A stretch of 32,528 nucleotides of DNA from a virus, in the IMG/VR virus record IMGVR_UViG_3300032286_000827, positions 1-32,528 of that record; one strand, written 5' to 3'. The position numbers were made by a program, and so were the translations under genes. Positions 1-5,165 of this stretch are shown piece after piece; position 1 is the first letter of the stretch, and every line of letters begins with the position of its first letter. The notes beneath the pieces were generated by a model. It was given only the letters and a program-made list of their open reading frames with translations, was not told where the DNA came from and did not search any database.

Positions 1-18
1 TAAAGTTAGGATTTCCAT
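1..18 (-). CDS. Small membrane protein, start only (partial)
   Basis: The ATG at 18-16 and the next five codons (MEILTL) run off the window edge. They are identical to the start of the complete 31-residue gene at 32258-32353, so this is the same gene met again at the other end of the unit. Confidence 0.6.
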
Positions 19-194
19 TTTGGTATTCTTTCTGGCCAAGGCGGGATAGAACCACCTCGGCCAATTTGGTTAGAACGGTACAGGTGTCCCGTCGGCATCT
101 AACTCGACGACGGCTGGTTTCGGTGCGCCAGGGCGATTGCATTTCCTGACAAAGTCTTTGTCGACTTTCACTTTGTTCGCTCCGGCAGGCAGTA
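1..194. repeat. Left copy of imperfect terminal repeat
   Basis: The first 194 bases match the last 193 bases of the window (32336-32528). The first 64 bases are identical. The rest differs by one indel and scattered substitutions. The repeat covers the start of a small membrane-protein gene and the 3' end of the ssDNA-binding-like gene. In the shared coding part I count eight synonymous codon differences, a TAA/TGA stop difference and no amino-acid change. This looks like two strain alleles of one locus at the ends of a circular or permuted genome. A true tandem duplication is less likely but possible. Confidence 0.85.
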
Positions 195-552
195 CCGCCT
201 GCACGTTTGCGTATGTAGAGCCATCACGCTCCGCATGTGTCACGAGGATCTGGCACGGCTTACCGATAAGCGTTTCCAGATCCAGATTCTGCGGTGGCGC
301 CTTTTTGGCGTAGGATTTCAGATCTTTGAACAGAGCCGCCTTTTCATGCAGGCTCAGTCCGTAACGCCGGCCGATGGTGAACGGCCGCCCATCCTCCATC
401 TTCTCAGCGATCTGCCAGACCAACCTGATCTGGTGCTTCTTACCGTACTGCGTTTCCACCACGCCGAGATCCTCAACGTCGCAGAACACTGCGTCGTGAT
501 TCCCTTCCGGGGCTGGCGTATACGTGCCCCCTCTGCTTGCTACTATTGGCAT
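70..552 (-). CDS. ssDNA-binding-like phage replication/recombination protein
   Basis: This 160-residue protein has a pattern I recall from phage proteins annotated as putative single-stranded DNA-binding: an N-terminal MPIVASRGGTY stretch, then PAPEGNHDAVFCDVEDLG, YGKKHQIRLVWQI, SLHEKAALFKDL and LDLETLIGKPCQILV. The protein is probably an OB-fold that coats ssDNA during replication or recombination, which is inference from family memory. It sits in the leftward early operon with a RecB-like nuclease following in the circular order (through 32353 to 31491). A second allele of its C-terminus is at 32404-32528. No strong Shine-Dalgarno precedes the ATG. Confidence 0.65.
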   Translation of the reverse strand: MPIVASRGGTYTPAPEGNHDAVFCDVEDLGVVETQYGKKHQIRLVWQIAEKMEDGRPFTIGRRYGLSLHEKAALFKDLKSYAKKAPPQNLDLETLIGKPCQILVTHAERDGSTYANVQAVLPAGANKVKVDKDFVRKCNRPGAPKPAVVELDADGTPVPF

Positions 553-598
553 ATTATTATTTTGCTTTCTTGGTTTGGGTTTCTTGGATTTGCTCCGA

Positions 599-814
599 CT
601 ACTCGTCGTCGCAAAAATCGTTATTCCTGTGCGGTTGGTTTAAGTCTTGGAACTCACGGTCGGCTAGGTGCCAAGCGATCTCGTGCTTGCGGGCCAAGTC
701 CTTTGCTTGAGCTAAGTCGCCACGATTCACGGCTTTCACAACTCGCTCGGCTGAGTTGCGGCAGGCCATTACTTCGATGTTCTCGATTAGGCGGAATTTC
801 GTCAGGTCGGTCAT
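599..814 (-). CDS. Small hypothetical early phage protein
   Basis: This 71-residue charged, probably helical protein has no motif I recognise. It starts two bases after the stop of the 46-residue gene at 817-957, in the chain of closely packed leftward early genes, which supports it being translated. About 45 bases separate its stop from the start of the ssDNA-binding-like gene. Confidence 0.6.
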   Translation of the reverse strand: MTDLTKFRLIENIEVMACRNSAERVVKAVNRGDLAQAKDLARKHEIAWHLADREFQDLNQPHRNNDFCDDE

Positions 815-816
815 AA

Positions 817-957
817 TCAGCCCCGACGATTGTTGCCGTAGTAATCGGCGAAACGCTGACTCTCATATTCAGAGTCAGCCCTCTCCCGCTCATAGACGTC
901 GTATTCGTAGTCCGGCTTGTCGTTGTTAATAGGTGTATCGTTGGTTGGTTCGCTCAT
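817..957 (-). CDS. Very small acidic hypothetical protein (46 aa)
   Basis: The ATG at 957-955 overlaps the TGA of the nuclease-like gene at 954-1289 as ATGA, and the frame stays open for 46 codons to a TGA at 819-817. The product is rich in Asp, Glu, Tyr and Arg (YEYDVYERERADSEYES) and is probably disordered or a short helix. Function unknown. The tight stop/start coupling on both sides is the main evidence that it is real. Confidence 0.5.
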   Translation of the reverse strand: MSEPTNDTPINNDKPDYEYDVYERERADSEYESQRFADYYGNNRRG

Positions 958-1289
958 TTTGTTTTTTCCTTCATCGACAGGCGGAATGACTTAGCGGTCA
1001 TCGCTACTGCTTCGGCCGTCAGGCACTTGGTTGTAAAGCGCCAGATGCGCCAGCCCAGGTCGGCTGCTGCTCGATATTTTTCGCAATCCTTAACCATCCC
1101 CATCCCTCGCCCGTGACGGCCGCCAAACGGTAGGAATGCACCGCCGTCTAGCTCGATCGCACAGCGGGCAGATTTGCAGGCGAAGTCGAAACGCCATTTA
1201 CGGGTCGGGTGGAACGTGTGCTCGGCGACTAGCTCCGGGCCGCCAGCCACAGTCCAAAGCACGATAAACTTTTTTGCCAGTGCGCTCAC
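954..1289 (-). CDS. Small PD-(D/E)XK-type endonuclease-like protein
   Basis: This 111-residue protein begins with GTG, which overlaps the preceding stop as GTGA. The core reads WRFDFACKSARCAIELDGG, then GRHGRGMGMVKDCEKY and LGWRIWRFT. The spaced D ... ExD with the GW(R/x)xxRxT ending resembles Vsr/DUF559-like or Holliday-junction-nuclease-like restriction-fold enzymes common in phage early operons. The likely role is DNA cleavage or processing during replication or recombination. The substrate cannot be told from sequence. Confidence 0.6.
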   Translation of the reverse strand: MSALAKKFIVLWTVAGGPELVAEHTFHPTRKWRFDFACKSARCAIELDGGAFLPFGGRHGRGMGMVKDCEKYRAAADLGWRIWRFTTKCLTAEAVAMTAKSFRLSMKEKTK

Positions 1290-1549
1290 GATTGCGCCCT
1301 CTTGAGCAGGCTTGCGACCACCTCTTGAATGCCGTCTAGGTCATTACGCAGCTTGCGGTACTTGGTTTGCAGATCGATCAAAGCAGTGGTCTGCGATAGC
1401 TGGGCAGATCCGTAGGATTGCGAGACGGAGATCGGCAGAATGCCCTCTGCTTCTAGGTCGCGAACAGTAGCCGCAGGCGGATAGAACGCCCCGGCCACGC
1501 CGCCTTGGGTTTCAGGTGCGGGGGCACCGTCGTCCTTGGCGTAAATCAT
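1286..1549 (-). CDS. Hypothetical early protein with C-terminal helix
   Basis: This 87-residue protein has a Pro/Ala/Gly-rich N-terminus and a helical, possibly coiled-coil C-terminal half (about residues 55-85, LIDLQTKYRKLRNDLDGIQEVV). A GGAGGG Shine-Dalgarno lies just upstream of the ATG at 1549-1547. The start overlaps the previous stop (ATGA), and its own stop overlaps the GTG of the nuclease-like gene. Function unknown. Confidence 0.6.
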   Translation of the reverse strand: MIYAKDDGAPAPETQGGVAGAFYPPAATVRDLEAEGILPISVSQSYGSAQLSQTTALIDLQTKYRKLRNDLDGIQEVVASLLKRAQS

Positions 1550-1707
1550 CTGCCCTCCCTAAAGAATCGACGCACTTGATCGACTACCCACCCAAGCACG
1601 AGTACGGCCACAGTTAGACCGGCGATTCCAGAGCCTACGAATAAAGCCCAGCCAGTGATCAGCATGGATAACTGGGCAAGATCGCGCATTACTTCCCACG
1701 AAATCAT
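1546..1707 (-). CDS. Small single-pass membrane protein (53 aa)
   Basis: I place the start at the ATG at 1707-1705, which overlaps the stop of the upstream frame as ATGA. A longer start at 1743 exists but gives an unlikely N-terminus. The product has a hydrophobic stretch from about residue 11 to 41 (ALFVGSGIAGLTVAVLVLGWVV) and a basic C-terminus (RRFFREGR). It is probably an inner-membrane protein with its C-terminus inside. Its position at the head of the early operon would suit a host-takeover or superinfection-exclusion peptide, but nothing proves that. Confidence 0.55.
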   Translation of the reverse strand: MISWEVMRDLAQLSMLITGWALFVGSGIAGLTVAVLVLGWVVDQVRRFFREGR

Positions 1708-1961
1708 TTGCTGGCCTCGTGTTGGGCGTGCCACATACGGCACACGGCGGGGTTTGGGTGATAAACGAACGCTTCGGGGGTCAAATTGTACCCGCCCCGC
1801 GAATTTAAATTTAGTTGTTGGTAGTGAGCCTTTTTAGGCTCAGTTATTACTGCCGTGTTACTGTCTCGGCTTAAGTCATTGTAACGATAAGCATCGGACG
1901 GGGTGGGATTTGAACCCACGGTTCTATCTCCTTCTTTGATTTGATTGATTATGCTTTGCAT
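1704..1961 (-). CDS. Open frame reading through the attP-like site
   Basis: This 85-codon frame starts at an ATG at 1961-1959 without a clear Shine-Dalgarno and ends in an ATGA overlap with the next gene. It contains VGSNPTPSD, the usual artefact of translating a tRNA T-arm and acceptor end, because the frame crosses the tRNA-like segment at 1895-1919. Either it is a real leader gene that integration would break in two, or only its 3' part matters as the upstream partner in translational coupling. Coding status is uncertain. Confidence 0.3.
   Translation of the reverse strand: MQSIINQIKEGDRTVGSNPTPSDAYRYNDLSRDSNTAVITEPKKAHYQQLNLNSRGGYNLTPEAFVYHPNPAVCRMWHAQHEASK
1825..1842. other. Short perfect stem-loop downstream of the attP-like site
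   Basis: TGAGCC, a TTTTTA loop and GGCTCA form a perfect six-base stem. It lies about 55 bases beyond the tRNA 3' end in the direction of leftward transcription. There is no U-run on either side, so it is a poor intrinsic terminator. It could be a processing signal or an accessory protein site near attP. Confidence 0.4.
1895..1921 (-). other. attP-like site: 3' end of a tRNA gene
   Basis: Read on the minus strand, a five-base T-stem (GTGGG) and a TTCAAAT loop at 1919-1903 are followed by CCCGTCC and G, which fit the 3' acceptor strand and discriminator base. No matching 5' half (GGACGGG) is present nearby, so this is a fragment and not a tRNA gene. It lies about 90 bases from the integrase start. 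Together these mark the segment a phage carries to restore a host tRNA gene after integration. G73 and the base context fit tRNA-Ser, but the isotype is uncertain. ATGC follows, not CCA. The exact crossover core cannot be defined without the host site. Confidence 0.75.
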
Positions 1962-1996
1962 GGTTGCTGTGTGTTATTGCTTTAAACTGAGCAAAT

Positions 1997-2010
1997 GTTA
2001 CCCTTGTAAC
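1997..2010. promoter_or_regulatory. Inverted repeat next to the integrase start
   Basis: GTTAC, CCTT and GTAAC form a perfect 5-4-5 inverted repeat ending one base before the integrase ATG. It may be a binding site for Int, the Xis-like protein or a repressor that controls integrase expression. There is no direct evidence of function. Confidence 0.35.
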
Positions 2011-2011
2011 T

Positions 2012-3109
2012 ATGGCCTATTCCTACATTAAGAAAGGCAATCCGTGGTTCTATATTCGTTTTAAAGATCCGTCCGGCAAGTGGCGTACTAAAAGCACCCG
2101 CTACAGAATCGACAATACGCTTCATCGCGCAAAGGCAACGGCCGAGGCCGCTCGACTTGGCGTTAACGAAAAGCGAAAAGATTGTGGCCACGAATGGGTT
2201 GATGATTTGATTGAAAATCATCCCGTTTCCCCTCTGACAAAAGTTTATTACAGAAACTGCTGGCGTCATCTTGCTCGTTTTATTAGTGAGAAAAAAATAA
2301 CCCTGCAAGCGTTTTCTGCATTCGATTGTGAAATTTATTTGCGATGGCGCCAAGGCCTTCCCCGCACGTCCGGCGGTAAGGCGGGTAGGAACCAAGCGTG
2401 CCAAGATCTGAAGATTCTTAAATGGATTCACCGCCAAGGCCGACTGCTTGGCAAAATGGATTCCGTTGCTCTTTTGGATTACAGAATTAAAAGGGGGCCG
2501 ATCGGACGAGTTAAACCCGTGTTTTCGGACAATGAAATTAAAATCACCCGGAAAGCCCTGGCTGTGGAAGGTGTGCCCGAATGGATGCGAGTCAGCTTTG
2601 AGATTGCCCTGGCTACGGGGTGCAGATTGCGTGAAACGCAGATTCCCTTGGAATGCGTCGATTTGAAGAACCGCATCCTTACTTTCCCCTGCCCCAAGGG
2701 TGGCACGGGCAAATCGTTTAGCATTCCCATCCCGGCCGCTATAGAACCCATGCTGGCCAGAATGAAGGCCGAGGGACGCGAGGTGACTTGCATCGTTCCC
2801 CGCACGCAAGCATCGCTTTGCTGGCGTCGACTGCTGAATATATGCGGTCTTAAACGTCACTGTTTTCATTCCTTGCGGGTAACTCGCGTGACTCGATTGA
2901 GGCTTTCAGGGTGTTCGCAATCTGTAGCCATGAGACTCGTGAATCACTCCTCGACGTTAGTTCACGAGCTTTACCAGCGGCACTGCGTAGACGATCTCCG
3001 CGATGCTGTGAATTTAGGCCAGTCTGCATCAGCCTCCACCGATCAAAGTCACTCGGAATTACCTTCCCGGCAATCAGCGGGAATCCAGGCAGTGCCTGCA
3101 TTTGCTTAA
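2012..3109 (+). CDS. int: Tyrosine recombinase (phage integrase)
   Basis: This 365-residue protein has the full catalytic set: R205 (GCRLRE), K229 in the beta-hairpin, H286 and R289 (HSLR), H312 (VNHSS) and Y321 (LYQRH). The N-terminus (about 1-55, MAYSYIKKGNPWFYIRFKD) looks like an arm-site DNA-binding region, followed by a core-binding domain. It would integrate the phage at the host tRNA gene matching the fragment at 1895-1921. It is on the plus strand, against the surrounding leftward transcription, and its last 260 bases overlap the convergent HTH gene at 2850-3215. About 44 residues follow the catalytic Tyr, a somewhat long low-complexity tail. Confidence 0.95.
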   Translation: MAYSYIKKGNPWFYIRFKDPSGKWRTKSTRYRIDNTLHRAKATAEAARLGVNEKRKDCGHEWVDDLIENHPVSPLTKVYYRNCWRHLARFISEKKITLQAFSAFDCEIYLRWRQGLPRTSGGKAGRNQACQDLKILKWIHRQGRLLGKMDSVALLDYRIKRGPIGRVKPVFSDNEIKITRKALAVEGVPEWMRVSFEIALATGCRLRETQIPLECVDLKNRILTFPCPKGGTGKSFSIPIPAAIEPMLARMKAEGREVTCIVPRTQASLCWRRLLNICGLKRHCFHSLRVTRVTRLRLSGCSQSVAMRLVNHSSTLVHELYQRHCVDDLRDAVNLGQSASASTDQSHSELPSRQSAGIQAVPAFA

Positions 3110-3215
3110 TCCGCACGTAGCCGAACCCGTAAGCAGCGCCTAGTTGGCGAAGGGAAAGAGCTTGGTTCTCCTGGCGGAGTTTCATGGCAACATCGTTGAG
3201 ACGCCCCAAGCTCAT
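2850..3215 (-). CDS. HTH protein, candidate excisionase
   Basis: This protein has up to 121 residues. Residues about 20-60 (LSLRQLGAAYGFGYVRIKQM ... FPLIAGKVIPSDFDRW) read like a small winged-helix/MerR-type domain of phage excisionases and AlpA-like proteins. It starts seven bases after the RHH gene stop, so the two are likely cotranscribed. The downstream half overlaps the integrase 3' end in antisense and is less convincing as folded protein. An excisionase role is inferred from position beside int and from the fold-like pattern. A plain DNA-binding regulator is the alternative. Confidence 0.55.
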   Translation of the reverse strand: MSLGRLNDVAMKLRQENQALSLRQLGAAYGFGYVRIKQMQALPGFPLIAGKVIPSDFDRWRLMQTGLNSQHRGDRLRSAAGKARELTSRSDSRVSWLQIANTLKASIESRELPARNENSDV

Positions 3216-3222
3216 AGAGATA

Positions 3223-3378
3223 CTATTGCTTATCCTTTTCTTCGAGCTGCGCCTCGATGAGTTGCGTAACTAACTGCGAAAAGGAAAGACGGCGATCGTC
3301 TGCAAGTTTAAATCCAGCCTTCTTAACATCGATCGGCAGATAGAGATTGGTTTGCTCATTTTCTATCGCTCGTGCCAT
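3223..3378 (-). CDS. Ribbon-helix-helix regulator, Cro-like position (51 aa)
   Basis: The frame from the ATG at 3378-3376 to the TAG at 3225-3223 encodes 51 residues with the RHH pattern TNLYLPIDVKKAGFKLADD ... LSFSQLVTQLIEAQLEE: a short beta strand, helix 1, then helix 2. It resembles the divergent protein at 3476-3661 (TNIYLPADIKKKAF ... LSLSAYITQLI), so the two look like paralogs. It is the first gene of the leftward transcript, followed by the Xis-like gene. By analogy with Arc/Mnt or Cro/CI pairs it would be the lytic-side repressor. That role is inference. Confidence 0.75.
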   Translation of the reverse strand: MARAIENEQTNLYLPIDVKKAGFKLADDRRLSFSQLVTQLIEAQLEEKDKQ

Positions 3379-3380
3379 AG

Positions 3381-3413
3381 GCGCACATTGTGCGCACATT
3401 GTAATGCGTCAAT
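3381..3413. promoter_or_regulatory. Left operator-like array: two 11-base tandem repeats plus ATGCGTCAAT
   Basis: GCGCACATTGT occurs twice in perfect tandem (3381-3391 and 3392-3402), followed by ATGCGTCAAT at 3404-3413. The junction also makes the palindrome TGTGCGCACA (3389-3398). An 11-base period puts both sites on one DNA face, as RHH dimers usually bind. The array overlaps the predicted leftward promoter and ends two bases from the 51-residue RHH gene's start. Confidence 0.65.
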
Positions 3414-3426
3414 AGATTTCTGTTAT
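3399..3426 (-). promoter_or_regulatory. Candidate leftward early promoter
   Basis: On the minus strand, ATAACA (3426-3421), a 16-base spacer and TACAAT (3404-3399) give a plausible sigma70-type promoter, with a start near 3392 and a 14-base leader before the RHH ATG. The -10 lies inside the left operator array. A better -35 (TTGACG, 3413-3408) exists but has no good -10 at the right distance. The assignment is tentative. Confidence 0.4.
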
Positions 3427-3440
3427 TTTTTTCTTTAATC

Positions 3441-3469
3441 TTGCATTGCGCACAACTAGCGCATATTAT
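3441..3469 (+). promoter_or_regulatory. Rightward promoter giving a leaderless RHH mRNA
   Basis: TTGCAT (3441-3446), exactly 17 bases, then TATTAT (3464-3469) form a good sigma70-like promoter. The predicted start is near 3476, which is the A of the RHH gene's ATG, so the message would be leaderless, like lambda cI from PRM. The spacer and -10 carry the right operator array. Confidence 0.6.
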
Positions 3470-3478
3470 GCGTCAATG
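3448..3478. promoter_or_regulatory. Right operator-like array
   Basis: GCGCACAACTA (3448-3458) and GCGCATATTAT (3459-3469) are again spaced by 11 bases and are followed by ATGCGTCAAT at 3468-3477. This is a diverged copy of the left array in the same orientation. It sits inside the rightward promoter and over the start codon, so binding would block that promoter. Confidence 0.6.
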
Positions 3479-3661
3479 AATAAGCAGAGAACGAACATTT
3501 ATCTGCCAGCAGACATTAAGAAAAAAGCCTTTGATTTGGCTAATAAAGGGGGCTTATCCCTTTCGGCATATATTACGCAGTTAATTCTGCGGGAATGCGC
3601 GATCGCGGATGGCAGGATTAAGGGTGAACTTGCTATTTTTACCAAGACCAATAAAAAATAA
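3476..3661 (+). CDS. Ribbon-helix-helix regulator, repressor-like position (61 aa)
   Basis: The best start is the ATG at 3476, which gives 61 residues: TNIYLPADIKKKAFDLANKG (strand and helix 1), LSLSAYITQLILRECA (helix 2), then a basic tail. An upstream ATG at 3446 would lie inside the promoter and operators, so I reject it. It is a CopG/Arc-type DNA-binding protein, probably dimeric. It is divergent from a paralog and cotranscribed, four bases apart, with an exported protein gene. The layout suggests the lysogeny repressor. Which RHH protein favours lysogeny is not shown by sequence. Confidence 0.75.
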   Translation: MNKQRTNIYLPADIKKKAFDLANKGGLSLSAYITQLILRECAIADGRIKGELAIFTKTNKK

Positions 3662-3665
3662 GCAG

Positions 3666-4148
3666 ATGAAAACATCCTCATTTATTTGTGCATTCTTTGG
3701 CTTATCATCTTTAGCTCTGTCCCAAGTAAGCAGTAGTTCACAACAAAAAGTGGGTGGTGGAGGATATTTTGTAAGACTTCCAACGGATGCTCAGGCTCAG
3801 AGAATGAAGCAACAGAGGGAAAGCCCAGCGGGTATGACGGCAAAAATGGTATGGGTAACGCCTGGCATGGTAGTGGCAAGGCACAAACAGGATGATGTAG
3901 TTATCCTAGAAATTACTTACATTAAGAAAACCGATAGTGGCGAAGAAGGATCAACCATATTATTAGCCGACCATCCAGATGCCTCAAACATTGCTGTGGG
4001 TGAATCCGCAAAGTGCATTGTGGCGCCTGGGCCAATTCGAGACGATTTTCAAGGCAGACGCCTTTACTATTTTTTCGACAAAAAAGAAGTAACCGAAAAC
4101 AATTTGCGTCAGTTTAAGGCTCAGTACGCCGACGCTGAGTTGGAGTAG
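3666..4148 (+). CDS. Exported protein, candidate lysogenic-conversion factor
   Basis: This 160-residue protein starts at the ATG at 3666. A Sec-type signal peptide is clear: MKTSSF, a hydrophobic core (ICAFFGLSSLAL) and a likely cleavage near LALSQ. The mature part has no family I recognise. It has a Gly-rich stretch (VGGGGYF), then predicted beta-rich sequence (VVILEITYI, STILLADHP, RRLYYFFDKKEV). It follows the rightward RHH gene by four bases and is one of only three plus-strand genes, so it is likely expressed in the lysogen. The gene is visibly AT-richer than the packaging genes, as in phage morons. A role in superinfection exclusion or host fitness is a guess. Confidence 0.6.
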   Translation: MKTSSFICAFFGLSSLALSQVSSSSQQKVGGGGYFVRLPTDAQAQRMKQQRESPAGMTAKMVWVTPGMVVARHKQDDVVILEITYIKKTDSGEEGSTILLADHPDASNIAVGESAKCIVAPGPIRDDFQGRRLYYFFDKKEVTENNLRQFKAQYADAELE

Positions 4149-4440
4149 TAGCCTTATTTAAAGGCGTGAGCCTGTAGTGCGGAACCTTCCTACAGTGGCC
4201 TAAAAACTTCTTCCCCTTTGCATCAACGTGAGGCAATCGGATCACATAGCTTTTTCTCTCAGCCCTGCCGTCTTTAACCAAGCAGGCTAAAAGTTTGTTG
4301 GCGTAATTTGCCGACTTACCCCAAAGCTCGGCGATCTGTTTTTTGGTTAGCCAGCCGGGTGGCACTACCTCCTGACGATACCCAGCGACATATTCCGTTA
4401 GGACAGATGCCCAATCTGACTTTACACTGGGTATCGCCAT
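4114..4440 (-). CDS. Small winged-helix-like DNA-binding protein
   Basis: A strong AGGAGG site four bases upstream of the ATG at 4440-4438 decides the start, giving 108 residues. Residues about 28-72 (WLTKKQIAELWGKSANYANKLLACLVKDGRAERK) look like an HTH in which a recognition helix follows AELWGKS. The basic C-terminus has KATTPTQRRR. It overlaps the end of the phosphoesterase gene by 19 bases and the convergent exported-protein gene by 35. It is the last gene of the late leftward block. Its target is unknown. Confidence 0.6.
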   Translation of the reverse strand: MAIPSVKSDWASVLTEYVAGYRQEVVPPGWLTKKQIAELWGKSANYANKLLACLVKDGRAERKSYVIRLPHVDAKGKKFLGHCRKVPHYRLTPLNKATTPTQRRRTEP

Positions 4441-5165
4441 ACGCCTCCTATGGGTGAAAGCACGTTCACCGTGCATCCCTGCCCGCCTTCTACGTACTCG
4501 CCCCAGGCTATTCCATGCTGCCACCTGGTAACGGATCGCTGGCGCCGGGCGTAGTGCATGCTTGGAATGTCTGCTAGGCAACCAATCGACCAGCCAACGG
4601 GTGCGCCAATGCTGCGGCCTGCGATTCTATCCACCCGGTGCAGGTGGCCCATCACGATAGGCTTTCTGACCATCTCTACGTGGTCGCGCACGGCTGATTC
4701 TGAGAACATAAACCCGTGGCCGAATGCCGTCCCGCCCAGATCACGCCAGCCTTTCTCAATGTCGTAAGGCACATACTGCGCCTTTAGATCCTTGCACATA
4801 TTGTAAATCTCCGACTTGGCCGAGGTGCAACAGTGAGCGACGATTGCGCTAGGCGAGTATTGTAAAGCTGTAAGTCTATGCTCGTGATTCCCCTCATAAA
4901 TCCAGTTTGCGCCCAGTTCTCGGACGAAATTAAGGCCAGCGTCGAAATCCTCGCGGATTGATGCGGTGCGTTCAGGCGAATCCGGATCTTTCCTTGCGCT
5001 ACCCATCAGCCCGGACAGATCCACGAAATCCCCTAAGTGCAGCGTCATATCTGGCTGCCACCTCCGCTTCATCTCTAAAGCAGCCTTGCAAGCGGCCGCG
5101 TTCGCCAGGTGTCCGTGGCTACAGCTAACCGCCAGCCAACGCTTCCACTTGCGGATGGCTTTCAT
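4422..5165 (-). CDS. Calcineurin-like (MPE-fold) metallophosphoesterase
   Basis: This 247-residue protein has most metallophosphoesterase motifs in order: HLGDFVD (about residue 42), EGNHEHR (about 92), FGHGF (about 150) and MGHLHR (about 172). The usual first motif DxH is here SCSHGH, so the Asp metal ligand is replaced by Cys or Ser, which may weaken or change metal binding. Phage members of this family are thought to hydrolyse phosphodiesters or phosphoesters. The substrate is unknown. Its ATG overlaps the preceding stop (ATGA). Confidence 0.8.
   Translation of the reverse strand: MKAIRKWKRWLAVSCSHGHLANAAACKAALEMKRRWQPDMTLHLGDFVDLSGLMGSARKDPDSPERTASIREDFDAGLNFVRELGANWIYEGNHEHRLTALQYSPSAIVAHCCTSAKSEIYNMCKDLKAQYVPYDIEKGWRDLGGTAFGHGFMFSESAVRDHVEMVRKPIVMGHLHRVDRIAGRSIGAPVGWSIGCLADIPSMHYARRQRSVTRWQHGIAWGEYVEGGQGCTVNVLSPIGGVWRYPV

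Noticed and set aside
235-816. A 193-codon plus-strand frame
   Set aside because: It runs opposite the ssDNA-binding-like gene and the 71-residue gene, and its protein has low-complexity Arg/Ser/Leu content typical of antisense frames.
1825-1842. Intrinsic terminator at the small hairpin
   Set aside because: There is no run of T on either side of the stem, so I list it as a stem-loop only.
1895-1961. A complete tRNA gene at the attP-like site
   Set aside because: Only the T-arm and 3' acceptor strand are present. No pairing 5' acceptor, D-arm or anticodon arm lies within the next 90 bases.
1982-2869. A 295-codon minus-strand frame
   Set aside because: It lies opposite the integrase, which has all catalytic residues. 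The minus-strand frame has no recognisable pattern.
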